A stretch of DNA of 64,000 nt from Polaribacter sp. Hel1_85 (GTDB taxonomy: Bacteria > Bacteroidota > Bacteroidia > Flavobacteriales > Flavobacteriaceae). The stretch lies in the NCBI RefSeq assembly GCF_000766795.1, contig NZ_JPDS01000003.1, forward strand, positions 558,001-622,000. Direction: 5' to 3'. The notes beneath the pieces are model-generated. The model did not search any database. It was not told where the DNA came from and worked only from the letters and a program-made list of their open reading frames with translations. Shown one piece after another: positions 28,621 through 38,444 of the stretch. The translations under genes were made by a program, and so were the position numbers. How positions within the stretch are numbered: the stretch's first letter is position 1; each line of letters opens with the position of its first letter.

Positions 28621-29448
28621 ATGAAAAAAATTTTGGTTCCTATAGATTTTTCAAAAACATCTGAATATGCTTCTAAAGTAGCAGCAAGAATTGCAAAAAA
28701 AACAAACGCAACAGTTTACCTTATTCATTTAATTGAACTTCCAAAGGGCGTAATAGACATGGCTGCTAGTAGTAAATTTAGCATTCCTGAAAGCATGTTA
28801 TATTTAAGGAAAATTAGAGAAAAAGTATTAAGATTTAAAGAAAATCTATTTAGCGAAGATATAAATGTTGAATACTTTATAAAATTAAATAATCCCTATG
28901 AAGGTATACAAAAATATGCTGATAAAATTAATGCCGATATAATAATAATGGGATCTAAAGGTCATTCTGAACTTGAAGAAATGATTATTGGCTCTAACAC
29001 AGAAAAAGTAGTAAGAAACTCTAAAAGACCCGTTATTGTTGTCAAAAAAGATAGTAAAAAATTTAAATTAAAAAACCTTGTGTTCGCTTCTAACTTTAAG
29101 GAAGAAAACAAAGAAGTGTTTGGTAAGTTTGTCGACTTTGCAAAAACTTTTGACAGTAAAATTCATTTATTAAAAGTAAATACACCTGCACATTTTCAAG
29201 CCACGTCTGAAACTAAAAAGAATGTTAAAGAATTTATTACTGATTTTAATTTACCTAGACACAAAATAAACGTGTATAGCGATATCTCTGTAGAGAAAGG
29301 TATCCTAAATTTCTCTGAAGATATTAATGCCGATTTAATTGCCTTAAGTACTCATGGTAGAAGTGGTTTAGCGCATTTATTTACAGGTAGCGTTACTAAA
29401 AACCTCTCTAAAAACGCATTAAAACCTATGTTTACAATTAAAGTCTAA
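28621..29448 (+). CDS. Tandem universal stress protein (UspA family)
   Basis: Cytoplasmic stress protein of 275 residues with two Usp domains. Domain 1 starts KKILVPIDFSKTSEYA and has the ATP-binding signature GSKGHSELEEMIIGSNTEKVVRNSKRPVIVV (in part, about 117-147). Domain 2 starts FKLKNLVFASNF, with the related signature STHGRSGLAHLFTGSVTKNL near the end. The G-2x-G-9x-G-(S/T) pattern in both copies suggests nucleotide binding. It is monocistronic, divergent from rimP and convergent with the gapN-type gene. The stress that induces it is not evident. Confidence 0.92.
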   Translation: MKKILVPIDFSKTSEYASKVAARIAKKTNATVYLIHLIELPKGVIDMAASSKFSIPESMLYLRKIREKVLRFKENLFSEDINVEYFIKLNNPYEGIQKYADKINADIIIMGSKGHSELEEMIIGSNTEKVVRNSKRPVIVVKKDSKKFKLKNLVFASNFKEENKEVFGKFVDFAKTFDSKIHLLKVNTPAHFQATSETKKNVKEFITDFNLPRHKINVYSDISVEKGILNFSEDINADLIALSTHGRSGLAHLFTGSVTKNLSKNALKPMFTIKV

Positions 29449-29485
29449 ATTTTGATAACTTATAAAATAAAAATTAAATTACAAT

Positions 29486-29512
29486 AAAAAACCTCCCAAA
29501 AGGAGGTTTTTT
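29486..29512. terminator. Bidirectional terminator between uspA-like and gapN-like genes
   Basis: Perfect 11-bp stem (29486-29496 with 29502-29512), core ACCTCC, 5-nt loop, A run before and T run after, located between two convergent genes. Confidence 0.93.
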
Positions 29513-29536
29513 AATTTATATAAATTTCTAATTTTC

Positions 29537-31129
29537 TTACAATAGATAATCTGTATTGATAAAGTTAGAAGCTTTTTTATCTAATAATTCTTCTAAAATA
29601 GCATTATTATAAGGAGTGTCTTTAGAAGCCACAAAAGTTCTAATAGAAAAAGAACGTAACGCATCATGCACACTTAAAGTTGCAACTGCAGAATCTTTTC
29701 TTCCTGTAAAAGGATATACATCTGGTCCTCTTTGAGCTGCACTATTTAAATTTACTCTACAAACTAAATTCACTAACGTATCAATTAAAGGCGCTAAAGT
29801 TTTTACTTCACTACCAAAAACGCTTACCTGTTGCCCATAATTAGATTCTGCCATATCATCTAAAGGTTCTTGAATATTCTTAAAAGAAACAATTGGTGTG
29901 ACTGGGCCAAATTGTTCTTCTTGAAACACCCTCATATCTTTAGAAACAGGATATAAAACTGCTGGAAAAATATAATTATCAGAAGTTGCTCCTCCTTTTT
30001 TATTAATCACTTTCGCTCCTTTTGCAGTAGCATCATCAATTAATTCTTGAATATAACCTGGTTTTCCTGGTTCTGGCAAAGGCGTTAATTTTACACCATC
30101 TTCCCAAGGATTTCCAAATTTTAAAGCATCTATTCTTTCTGCAAATCGTTTGTTAAATTTATCTACAATATGCTCATGAACATATAATATTTTTAAGGCA
30201 GTACAACGTTGTCCGTTAAATGAAGTTGCCCCAGAAAGACACTCATTTATTGCCAAATCTAAATCTGCATCTGGTAAAACAATTCCAGGGTTTTTAGCTT
30301 CTAATCCTAATACTAAACGCAATCTATTTTTAAAAGGATGATTTGCCTGAATCGCATTTGCAGATTTACTGTTACCAATTAAAGCTAACACATCTACTTT
30401 ACCTGTTTTCATAATAGGAGTTGCCAAAACACGACCTCTACCATAAATTACATTTACAACTCCTTCTGGAAAACTATTTTGAAAAGCTTCCATTAATGGA
30501 GATAATAAAAGAACTCCATGTTTAGCTGGCTTAAAAATAGCTGTATTTCCCATAATTAAAGCAGGAATCAACAATGCAAAAGTTTCGTTTAAAGGATAAT
30601 TATAAGGTCCTAAACACAAAACAACACCTAATGGCCCACGTCTAATATGTGCATGAACTCCGCTGTTTTTTTCAAACTTAGCAGAATTTCTATCCATTTG
30701 TTTGTAATCTTCAATGGTGTCATAAATATACTCTACAGTTCTATCAAATTCTTTTTCAGAATCTGGTAAAGACTTTCCAATTTCCCACATTAATAATTTT
30801 ACAACCTCATCACGTTTGGTTTTCATTTGCTCTGCAAACTCTTCCATACATTCAATTCTATCTACAACTCTCATGGTTGGCCACAAACCTTGCCCTTTAT
30901 CATAAGCTCTGTAAGCAGAATTCAAAGCCTCTAAAGCTTCATTCTCACCTAAATTTGGCACAGTTCCTAATAAAGTCGGTTTATATTCTTTTGTTGATGA
31001 AATTGTCGAATAAACCTCAGCAACATCACCTTTCCACTCTTTTAATTCACCACTTACTAAATATGTTTTTTGGTGTAAAAGTGAATTAATTCTATACGCT
31101 TCAGGAATCTCTTTAAATTGTTTCTTCAT
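29537..31129 (-). CDS. NADP-dependent glyceraldehyde-3-phosphate dehydrogenase (GapN-type)
   Basis: Aldehyde dehydrogenase superfamily, 530 residues. GapN-type enzymes oxidize glyceraldehyde-3-phosphate to 3-phosphoglycerate with NADP and skip ATP formation. Visible are the cofactor segment [10 protein letters not shown] (about 174-183), the glycine motif ALIGNSKSA, the general base glutamate in [14 protein letters not shown] and the catalytic cysteine in [12 protein letters not shown] (about 299-310). The extended C-terminus ([20 protein letters not shown]) is typical of the Bacteroidota GapN-like group. The product name rests on overall resemblance; a different aldehyde substrate cannot be excluded. 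Monocistronic, convergent with the stress-protein gene. Confidence 0.82.
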   Translation of the reverse strand: MKKQFKEIPEAYRINSLLHQKTYLVSGELKEWKGDVAEVYSTISSTKEYKPTLLGTVPNLGENEALEALNSAYRAYDKGQGLWPTMRVVDRIECMEEFAEQMKTKRDEVVKLLMWEIGKSLPDSEKEFDRTVEYIYDTIEDYKQMDRNSAKFEKNSGVHAHIRRGPLGVVLCLGPYNYPLNETFALLIPALIMGNTAIFKPAKHGVLLLSPLMEAFQNSFPEGVVNVIYGRGRVLATPIMKTGKVDVLALIGNSKSANAIQANHPFKNRLRLVLGLEAKNPGIVLPDADLDLAINECLSGATSFNGQRCTALKILYVHEHIVDKFNKRFAERIDALKFGNPWEDGVKLTPLPEPGKPGYIQELIDDATAKGAKVINKKGGATSDNYIFPAVLYPVSKDMRVFQEEQFGPVTPIVSFKNIQEPLDDMAESNYGQQVSVFGSEVKTLAPLIDTLVNLVCRVNLNSAAQRGPDVYPFTGRKDSAVATLSVHDALRSFSIRTFVASKDTPYNNAILEELLDKKASNFINTDYLL

Positions 31130-31312
31130 AATTTATTTTTAAAATCACAACTCTAGTATTCTGAGTTTGATTATTTAATTTCACTCAAATTACTAAGTCC
31201 AAATTAACGAAAAATAACACTAAATTACCTCTCTAATTAGAATTAAATGGTCATTTATTCACGAAAAGGATTTCGAGGTTTTCGTTATTTTTGATGAAGA
31301 AATAAAAGAATA

Positions 31313-32575
31313 TTACACTAAAAACTGAAACAAATCTGGCTTATCATTTAGGTAATCTCCAAAGAAATTACTGTCTTTCATTCTTTTTATTAATGGCTCT
31401 AAATCTCGAGAAGATTTTAGCTCTAAACCAACAACAGCAGATCCATTTGTTCTATTATTTTTCTTAGTATATTCAAAATGAGTAATATCATCATTTGGCC
31501 CTAAGATTTCAGCCACAAATTCTTTTAAAGCTCCAGCTCTTTGGGGAAACTTCACAATAAAATAGTGTTTTAAATTTGCATGCAATAAAGCTCGCTCTTT
31601 AATCTCTGCCGTTCTTGTAATATCATTATTACTTCCACTTACAATACAAACAACATTTTTTCCTTTAATTTCTTCAGAATATTGATCTAAAACAGCAATA
31701 CTTAAAGCACCTGCAGGTTCAACCACAATAGCATCTTTGTTATACAAATCTAAAATTGTCTGACAAATTTTTCCTTCAGACACTGTAATTACTTCAGCTA
31801 AATTTTGTTGACAAATAGCAAAGTTTAAATCACCTACTTTTTTTACTGCGGCTCCATCAACAAAAGCATCAATTTTATCTAAAGAAGTGTTTTTATTTTT
31901 TCTGATGGATGTTTGCATAGAGGGCGCTCCTTCTGGCTCAACACCTATTATTTTTGTTTCTGGTGATAGGTATTTAAAAACTGATGATAACCCTGATGAT
32001 AATCCTCCACCTCCAATTGGCACAAAAACATAATCAATTTTTTCTTTAGTTTGATGCAGTATTTCTAAACCAACAGTTGCTTGCCCTTCTATTACTTTTT
32101 CATCATCAAAAGGATGAATAAAGGTTTTATTCTTTGAATCACATTCTAATTTTGCAGCATCAGAAGCATCATCAAAAGTATCACCTTCAATTACAATTTC
32201 AATAAAATCCTCACCAAACATTTTTACTTGGTTAATTTTTTGATTTGGAGTTGGAGAAGGCATAAAAATTGTACCTTTTATCTGCAATAATTTACAAGAC
32301 AAAGCAACACCTTGTGCATGATTTCCTGCACTTGCACAAACAATTCCTCTTTGTTTTTCATCATCGCTTAATGAAGACATTTTATTGTAAGCTCCTCTAA
32401 TTTTATAAGAACGAACCACTTGTAAATCTTCTCTTTTAAAGAGAATAGTAGCTTTCAATTCTTTTGAAAGATTAAAATTTTTACTCAATGGTGTTTCAGA
32501 AATAACTCCTTTTAAGTTTTTAGCAGCTACTTTTATATCTTCTAAACTTGGGTAATATATTTGCTTTTTTTGCAT
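31313..32575 (-). CDS. ilvA: Threonine ammonia-lyase, biosynthetic
   Basis: PLP enzyme that deaminates threonine to 2-oxobutanoate, the first committed step to isoleucine. The Schiff-base lysine lies in FKREDLQVVRSYKIRGAYN (about 46-64). The phosphate-binding loop reads PIGGGGLSSGLSS. A single C-terminal ACT-like regulatory domain (YFIVKFPQRAGALKEFV...) is present, so Ile feedback is likely. The start is ATG 32575 (MQKKQIYYPS): the longer frame would run through a terminator hairpin at 32593-32626. Last gene of ilvDBNCA; the hairpin before it may reduce its expression relative to ilvC. Confidence 0.95.
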   Translation of the reverse strand: MQKKQIYYPSLEDIKVAAKNLKGVISETPLSKNFNLSKELKATILFKREDLQVVRSYKIRGAYNKMSSLSDDEKQRGIVCASAGNHAQGVALSCKLLQIKGTIFMPSPTPNQKINQVKMFGEDFIEIVIEGDTFDDASDAAKLECDSKNKTFIHPFDDEKVIEGQATVGLEILHQTKEKIDYVFVPIGGGGLSSGLSSVFKYLSPETKIIGVEPEGAPSMQTSIRKNKNTSLDKIDAFVDGAAVKKVGDLNFAICQQNLAEVITVSEGKICQTILDLYNKDAIVVEPAGALSIAVLDQYSEEIKGKNVVCIVSGSNNDITRTAEIKERALLHANLKHYFIVKFPQRAGALKEFVAEILGPNDDITHFEYTKKNNRTNGSAVVGLELKSSRDLEPLIKRMKDSNFFGDYLNDKPDLFQFLV

Positions 32576-32592
32576 GGATCGAATATAAAAAG

Positions 32593-32626
32593 AAAACCTG
32601 TCAGATTTTGATATCAGACAGGTTTT
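32593..32626 (-). terminator. Internal terminator between ilvC and ilvA
   Basis: Perfect 10-bp stem AAAACCTGTC/GACAGGTTTT (32593-32602 with 32617-32626), 14-nt loop, followed on the minus strand by TTCTTTTTATAT. It falls between the ilvC stop and the chosen ilvA start and probably makes a partial stop inside the operon. Confidence 0.75.
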
Positions 32627-32651
32627 TATCAAATTTAAAAACTTACTTCAC

Positions 32652-34127
32652 TTAAGCAGTTTTTACAACTTTCATTGCTGTCATCGCTGTTCTTAATTTT
32701 GTACCAACAATTTCTACTGGATGATTTCTAATAATCGCGTTAATTTTAATCAACTCTTGGTTATCAACTCCGTTTTCTGTACTGAATTGCTTACCAATAA
32801 CATTTGTAGAAACTGTTTTCATAAAATCAGTTAATAAAGGTTTACAAGCATGATCAAATAAATAACAACCATATTCTGCAGTATCAGAAATTACACGGTT
32901 CATTTCTGCTAATTTCATTCTTGCAATTGTGTTTGCAATTAATGGCGTTTCGTGTAAAGATTCATAGTATGCAGAAGCATCAATAATTCCAGATTCTGTC
33001 ATTGCTTCAAAAGCCAATTCTACACCAGCTCTTACAAAAGCTACTAATAAAGTTCCATGATCAAAATATTCTTGTTCTGGAATTTCATCTGTAGTAATTA
33101 CTTGTTTTTCAAAAGCAGTTTCGCCTGTTGCAGCCCTCCAAGTTAATAAGTTTTTATCATCATTAGCCCAGTCTTCCATCATTGTTTGTGAGAAATGACC
33201 TGTCATAATATCATCCATATGTTTTTGAAACAATGGACGCATAATATCTTTTAATTCTTCAGACAATCTAAAAGCTTCAATTTTTGCAGGATTAGATAAT
33301 CTGTCCATCATGTTAGTGATTCCTCCATGCTTTAAAGCTTCAGTTACAGTTTCCCAACCATATTGAATTAATTTTGCAGCATAACCAGCTTCAATTCCTT
33401 CTTCAACCATTTTATCAAAAGATAAAATTGCTCCTGTTTGTAACAAACCACATAAAATAGTTTGTTCTCCCATTAAATCAGACTTTACCTCAGCAACAAA
33501 AGAAGATTCTAAAACTCCTGCTCTGTTTCCTCCAGTTCCAACTGCATAGGCTTTCGCTTCTGCCCAACCTTTTCCTTGTGGGTCATTTTCTGGGTGAACC
33601 GCAATTAATGTTGGTACACCAAATCCTCTTTTATATTCTTCCCTAACTTCAGATCCTGGAGACTTTGGCGCCACCATGATTACCGTTAAATCTTCACGAA
33701 CTTTCATTCCTTCTTCTACGATATTAAAACCATGAGAATAAGATAAAGTTGCTCCTTTTTTCATTAAAGGCATTACTGCATTTACAACATTTGTATGTTG
33801 CTTATCTGGAGTTAAATTGATTACCACATCTGCACTTGGTAACATTTCTTCATAACTACCAACTTCAAAATTATTTGAAGATGCATTGATGAAAGACTGT
33901 CTCTTTTGATCGATAGCAGCTTGTCTTAAAGTATAAGAAATATCTAAACCAGATTCTCTCATATTTAAACCTTGGTTTAAACCTTGTGCTCCACAACCTA
34001 CAATAACAATTTTCTTCCCTACTAATGCTTCTACTCCGTCTTCAAATTCTGAAGCGTCCATAAAACGACATTTTCCTAACTGCTCTAATTTTTCTCTTAA
34101 TGTTAATGTGTTAAAATAATTTGACAT
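32652..34127 (-). CDS. ilvC: Ketol-acid reductoisomerase, class II
   Basis: NADPH- and Mg-dependent enzyme that isomerizes and reduces 2-acetolactate and 2-aceto-2-hydroxybutanoate. With 491 residues it is the long class II form, as in E. coli, with a duplicated C-terminal domain. The nucleotide loop is [21 protein letters not shown] (in part, about 43-63), followed by [21 protein letters not shown]. Metal ligands lie in [12 protein letters not shown]. It is 10 bp downstream of ilvN. The cofactor loop with Arg ([15 protein letters not shown]) suggests NADPH preference. Confidence 0.97.
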   Translation of the reverse strand: MSNYFNTLTLREKLEQLGKCRFMDASEFEDGVEALVGKKIVIVGCGAQGLNQGLNMRESGLDISYTLRQAAIDQKRQSFINASSNNFEVGSYEEMLPSADVVINLTPDKQHTNVVNAVMPLMKKGATLSYSHGFNIVEEGMKVREDLTVIMVAPKSPGSEVREEYKRGFGVPTLIAVHPENDPQGKGWAEAKAYAVGTGGNRAGVLESSFVAEVKSDLMGEQTILCGLLQTGAILSFDKMVEEGIEAGYAAKLIQYGWETVTEALKHGGITNMMDRLSNPAKIEAFRLSEELKDIMRPLFQKHMDDIMTGHFSQTMMEDWANDDKNLLTWRAATGETAFEKQVITTDEIPEQEYFDHGTLLVAFVRAGVELAFEAMTESGIIDASAYYESLHETPLIANTIARMKLAEMNRVISDTAEYGCYLFDHACKPLLTDFMKTVSTNVIGKQFSTENGVDNQELIKINAIIRNHPVEIVGTKLRTAMTAMKVVKTA

Positions 34128-34137
34128 TTTTATTTAT

Positions 34138-34668
34138 TTAGTTGTTGTATGTTTCTAGTAATGTTGATATTTTCATTTCTTCTTTGGTAATAGCAATTCT
34201 CCCTGAACGAGTGTACTGCATAATTCCAAATTCACTTAATTGATTATGTAATTCTACAATTTCTTCTTTTCTTCCTGATTTTTCAAGAACAAAAAAGTCT
34301 GTATTTACAGTTACAATTCTAGCGTTACTTTCTTTTATGATATTCTGAATCTGACGTTCTTCAAATAACAATTCTGATTTAATTTTAAACAAACCAGAAA
34401 TTTGATAAATTGTTTCATCATCATCATGATAATACGCTTTAATAACTTCTACTTGTTTTTCTATTTGGCCAATAATTTTCTTAATATTTACTTCTGTCAT
34501 GTTTACAACAATCGTAAATTTAGAAACGCCTTCTATTTCTGATGGAGATGTATTTATACTCTCTACATTTATATGTCTTCTTTGGAAAATTGCTGAAATT
34601 CTATTCAACAATCCAATATTGTTTTCAGTATAAATTGATACTGTAAATAGTTGTTTATCTGTACTCAT
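34138..34668 (-). CDS. ilvN: Acetolactate synthase small (regulatory) subunit
   Basis: Regulatory subunit of acetolactate synthase, carrying the valine-binding ACT domain (FTVSIYTENNIGLLNRISAIFQRRHINVESINTSPS, about 8-43) and a C-terminal ferredoxin-like domain, 176 residues in all. The ATG follows the ilvB stop by one base, so the two subunits are translated in close coupling. The name ilvH is also used for this family. Confidence 0.95.
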   Translation of the reverse strand: MSTDKQLFTVSIYTENNIGLLNRISAIFQRRHINVESINTSPSEIEGVSKFTIVVNMTEVNIKKIIGQIEKQVEVIKAYYHDDDETIYQISGLFKIKSELLFEERQIQNIIKESNARIVTVNTDFFVLEKSGRKEEIVELHNQLSEFGIMQYTRSGRIAITKEEMKISTLLETYNN

Positions 34669-34669
34669 A

Positions 34670-36403
34670 TTATTCTAATCTTATATCTGAAACACTTGCT
34701 CCTGTAGGAATCATAGGAAATACATTATCTTCTTTCTCTACACAAACTTCTAAAAAATAAGCTTCTTTACTTGCCATCATTTCTGCAACAGCATCTGCCA
34801 ATTCTTCTCTTTTTGTAACCTTTTTAGCTCTTATATAATATCCTTCTGCAATTGCAACAAAATTTGGATTAACCATTTCTGTTGATGCATAACGTTTGTC
34901 AAAAAATAATTGTTGCCATTGGCGTACCATTCCTAAAAAGTCGTTGTTTAAAACTACTACTTTTACTGCTGCTTTTTGCTGAAAAATGGTTCCTAATTCT
35001 TGAATTGTCATTTGGTAACCTCCATCACCAGAAATAGAAACAACTTCTCTATCTGGAGCTGCCATTTTTGCACCAATTGCTGCAGGTAAACCAAAGCCCA
35101 TTGTACCTAAACCACCAGAAGTAATATTACTTTTAGTCTTATTAAATTCGGCATATCTACAAGCAATCATTTGATGCTGACCAACATCACTTACAATTGC
35201 AGCATTTCCTTTACTTTGAATATTGATTTCTTTTAAAACCTCACCCATTGTAATTCCTTCTTTTGTAGGATATAAATCATTTTTAATTACTTTTTCGTAT
35301 TCAATATCATATAAATCAGCAAATTTCTGACGCCACTCTGGATGTTTATTTTCATTTAATAAAGGTAACAACAGCTCTAAACTTGCTTTTGCATCACCTA
35401 AAACAGCAATATCTGTTTTTACATTTTTATCTATTTCTGCAGGATCAATTTCAAAATGAATAACCTTAGCTTGTTTAGCATAAGTTGATAAACTACCTGT
35501 AACACGATCATCAAAACGCATTCCTATTGCAATTAAAACATCACATTCATTAGTTAACTTGTTTGGTGCATAATTACCATGCATACCAACCATACCTATA
35601 TTTAATGGATGAGAAGTAGGAATTGCAGAAGCTCCTAAAATGGTCCAAGCAGAAGGAATACCTGCCTTTTCAATTACTGCCTTAAACACTTCTTCTGCTT
35701 CACTTAAAATCACTCCTTGTCCCCAAACAATTAATGGTTTTTTTGCTCCATTAATTATTTTTGCAGCAGCTTCTAAGGAAGCTACATCTGTTTTGGGTAC
35801 TGGATTATAACTCCTTACTTTTGTACACTTCTCATAAGAAAAATCAAATTCTTCTATTTGTGCATCTTTTGTAATATCTATTAAAACAGGACCTGGCCTA
35901 CCACTTTTTGCAATATAAAAAGCTTTTGCTATTGCTTCTGGTATTTCTGAAGCTTTCGTTACTTGATAATTCCATTTTGTAACTGGTGTAGAGATACCAA
36001 CAATATCAGTTTCTTGAAAAGCATCACTCCCCAATAAATGAGAAAAAACTTGACCAGTAATACACACCATTGGTGTAGAATCTATCTGTGCATCTGCAAT
36101 ACCAGTAATTAAATTTGTTGCTCCTGGACCAGAAGTAGCTATTGCTACACCTACTTTTCCTGAAATTCTTGCAAATCCTTGTGCAGAATGTGTTGCTCCT
36201 TGTTCATGACGTGTTAAAACGTGATGAATTTTATCTTGATATTTGTATAATTCATCATAAACTGGCATAATTGCTCCACCAGGATAACCGTAAATTATAT
36301 TTACATCTTCTTCAATTAAGCATCTTACAATTGCTTCGCTACCAGAAATTTTTTCTGTAACTTTTGTTGAAGTTTCTTTGTTTTTTATGGTTTGTGTTTC
36401 CAT
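34670..36403 (-). CDS. ilvB: Acetolactate synthase large (catalytic) subunit
   Basis: ThDP-dependent enzyme joining pyruvate with pyruvate or 2-oxobutanoate, the common first step to Val/Leu and second step to Ile. It has 577 residues. The catalytic glutamate lies in HVLTRHEQGATHSAQGFAR (about 37-55); the FAD region GIGMRFDDRVTG and the ThDP-binding motif ISGDGGYQMTIQELGTI...NNDFLGMVRQWQ are present. Third in the leader-ilvD-ilvB order, 12 bp downstream of ilvD. Confidence 0.97.
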   Translation of the reverse strand: METQTIKNKETSTKVTEKISGSEAIVRCLIEEDVNIIYGYPGGAIMPVYDELYKYQDKIHHVLTRHEQGATHSAQGFARISGKVGVAIATSGPGATNLITGIADAQIDSTPMVCITGQVFSHLLGSDAFQETDIVGISTPVTKWNYQVTKASEIPEAIAKAFYIAKSGRPGPVLIDITKDAQIEEFDFSYEKCTKVRSYNPVPKTDVASLEAAAKIINGAKKPLIVWGQGVILSEAEEVFKAVIEKAGIPSAWTILGASAIPTSHPLNIGMVGMHGNYAPNKLTNECDVLIAIGMRFDDRVTGSLSTYAKQAKVIHFEIDPAEIDKNVKTDIAVLGDAKASLELLLPLLNENKHPEWRQKFADLYDIEYEKVIKNDLYPTKEGITMGEVLKEINIQSKGNAAIVSDVGQHQMIACRYAEFNKTKSNITSGGLGTMGFGLPAAIGAKMAAPDREVVSISGDGGYQMTIQELGTIFQQKAAVKVVVLNNDFLGMVRQWQQLFFDKRYASTEMVNPNFVAIAEGYYIRAKKVTKREELADAVAEMMASKEAYFLEVCVEKEDNVFPMIPTGASVSDIRLE

Positions 36404-36415
36404 ATTTATATATTA

Positions 36416-38092
36416 TTAAGCATCTGTAACACATCCTTTAGATGCTGATGCTACTGATTTTGCATATTTGTATAAAATTCCTTTTGTATGTTTTAATGCT
36501 GGTGCAACCCAATTTGCTTTTCTTGCTGCTAATTCTTCATCAGAAATTAAAACATTTATTGAATTGTCTTCTGCACTAATTCTAATTCTATCTCCTGTTT
36601 CTAAAAGCCCTATTGCTCCTCCAGATTGAGCTTCTGGTGTAATATGTCCAACCACAAAACCATGCGTTCCTCCAGAAAAACGACCATCTGTAATTAAAGC
36701 TACAGATTTCCCTAAACCTGCACCCATAATTAAAGAAGTTGGTTTTAACATTTCTGGCATTCCTGGTCCTCCTTTAGGTCCAACATACCTAATGACGACT
36801 ACATCTCCTCTTTCTACTTCTCCATTTGAAATACCTGTATTTGCAGCTTGTTCACCATCGTAAACCACTGCTTTTCCTTCAAAAAGTAAACCTTCATTTC
36901 CAGAAATTTTTGCTACAGCACCTTCTGTTGCAAGATTTCCATAAATTATTTGAATATTTCCTGAAGATTTTAATGCTTTATCTTTTGGATATATTACATC
37001 TTGATCATCAAACTCCATCGCTTCTACATCTGCTAAATTTTCAGCCAATGTTTTACCAGTAACAGTCATACAATCTCCATGTAAATAACCTTCTTGTAAT
37101 AAATATTTCATAATTGCAGGCGTACCTCCAACTCCATGAACATCTTCCATTAAGTATTTACCCGATGGTTTTAAATCTGCAATTAATGGAGTTCTATCAG
37201 AAACTTTTTGAAAATCTTCTAATGTAAACTCAATATCTGCAGCGTGTGCAATTGCTAAAAAGTGCAACACAGCATTTGTAGATCCTCCTAAAGCATTTAC
37301 TAATGCGATTGCATTTTCTAAAGATTTTTTAGAAATGATATCTAAAGGTTTTAAATCTAATTCTAATAAATTTTTAATTGCTAAAGCTGTTCTTTCTGCT
37401 TCTGATAATTTATTAGGATTTTCTGCAGGAATTGATGAATTATAAGGCAATGCAAATCCCATACATTCTATTGCTGAAGCCATTGTGTTTGCAGTATACA
37501 TACCTCCACACGCTCCAGCTCCTGGAATTGCTCTTTTTATAATTTCTCTATATTCATCTTCTTCTATTTCTCCCGCTACTTTTTGACCTAAAGCCTCAAA
37601 TGCAGAAACAATATTTAATTTTTTTCCTTTGTAATTTCCTGATGCAATTGTTCCTCCATACATCATAATTGATGGACGATTTAAACGTAACATTGCTATT
37701 ACTGCTCCAGGCATATTTTTATCACAACCAACAACAGAAACTAAAGCATCATAACTTTGAGCATTCATTACAGTTTCTATAGAATCTGCAATAATATCTC
37801 TTGAAGCTAATGAATAATTCATACCAGAAGTTCCCATAGAAATACCATCTGAAACTCCAATTGTATTGAATCCTAAACCGACTAAACCCGCAATTTTGCT
37901 TTCCACTTTGAGTTCTGCAGCCAAATTGTTTAAATGCATATTACAAGGGTTACCATCATAACCAGTACTTGCAATACCAACTTGTGCTTTTTGCATGTCT
38001 TCATCAGTTAAACCTACTGCATACAACATTGCTTGTGATGCTGGCTGAGATTCATCTTGTGTTAATCTGCTGCTGTGTTTGTTTAGTTTCAT
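36416..38092 (-). CDS. ilvD: Dihydroxy-acid dehydratase
   Basis: Fe-S dehydratase making the 2-oxo acids of Val and Ile, 558 residues. Cluster ligands are seen in [14 protein letters not shown] and [16 protein letters not shown], plus an early cysteine in [13 protein letters not shown]. Substrate/Mg motifs include [17 protein letters not shown]. First structural gene of the ilv operon; its 5-prime region (38093-38388) holds a leader peptide and attenuator. The spacing of about 176 nt between attenuator and ATG is long and shows no other reading frame. Confidence 0.97.
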   Translation of the reverse strand: MKLNKHSSRLTQDESQPASQAMLYAVGLTDEDMQKAQVGIASTGYDGNPCNMHLNNLAAELKVESKIAGLVGLGFNTIGVSDGISMGTSGMNYSLASRDIIADSIETVMNAQSYDALVSVVGCDKNMPGAVIAMLRLNRPSIMMYGGTIASGNYKGKKLNIVSAFEALGQKVAGEIEEDEYREIIKRAIPGAGACGGMYTANTMASAIECMGFALPYNSSIPAENPNKLSEAERTALAIKNLLELDLKPLDIISKKSLENAIALVNALGGSTNAVLHFLAIAHAADIEFTLEDFQKVSDRTPLIADLKPSGKYLMEDVHGVGGTPAIMKYLLQEGYLHGDCMTVTGKTLAENLADVEAMEFDDQDVIYPKDKALKSSGNIQIIYGNLATEGAVAKISGNEGLLFEGKAVVYDGEQAANTGISNGEVERGDVVVIRYVGPKGGPGMPEMLKPTSLIMGAGLGKSVALITDGRFSGGTHGFVVGHITPEAQSGGAIGLLETGDRIRISAEDNSINVLISDEELAARKANWVAPALKHTKGILYKYAKSVASASKGCVTDA

Positions 38093-38264
38093 CTACTATT
38101 TTGTTCTATTTGTTGACTAAATTACTATGTTTCTCTATTTTCATTGAATAAAACTCAATACTATTCTTTAAATTCAGGTGTTAAAAAAACAATTTATTTA
38201 ATTGATTTACAGTTACTTAAATTATTTTTATTATGACATTCAATCCCTAAAATAATTTCATAAA

Positions 38265-38292
38265 AAAACCCTCCAATTTACAGGAAGGTTTT
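38265..38292 (-). terminator. ilv attenuator terminator
   Basis: The minus strand reads AAAACCTTCC, loop of 8, GGAGGGTTTT, then TTTA. The stem has 10 pairs with one mismatch (38265-38274 with 38283-38292). The left arm CCTTCC can instead pair with GGGAAG (38323-38318), which follows the leader-peptide stop codon: an alternative antiterminator. Confidence 0.85.
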
Positions 38293-38325
38293 ATTTAAAA
38301 ATATATTATAAATATCACTTCCCTA

Positions 38326-38388
38326 TCATGCCGTAATAATTACGATGACTATGATAATAGAAATAATATTTAATAATTGATTGTTCAT
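38326..38388 (-). CDS. ilv operon leader peptide
   Basis: Twenty codons reading MNNQLLNIISIIIVIVIITA and then TGA. Eight are Ile, two Val, two Leu and one Thr, with a solid run of branched-chain codons at 11-18. It lies 57 nt past the leuB stop and about 34 nt before an intrinsic terminator that precedes ilvD. Its composition, position and the overlap of its stop with the antiterminator strand are the classical design of ribosome-mediated attenuation. Ribosome stalling on scarce Ile/Val/Leu-tRNA would leave GGGAAG free to pair with CCTTCC and keep the terminator open. Confidence 0.88.
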   Translation of the reverse strand: MNNQLLNIISIIIVIVIITA

Positions 38389-38444
38389 ATTCTCAACAAA
38401 TATTTAGAAAATAATTTTATTTATCCAAGTAAATTCTTACTTTT

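Noticed and set aside
32576-32632. Longer N-terminus for ilvA starting at 32632
   Set aside because: It would be read through a terminator hairpin and adds residues not typical of the family.
38427-38443. AAGTAA/TTACTT foldback after leuB as a leuB terminator
   Set aside because: Short AT-only stem with the T run on the wrong strand.
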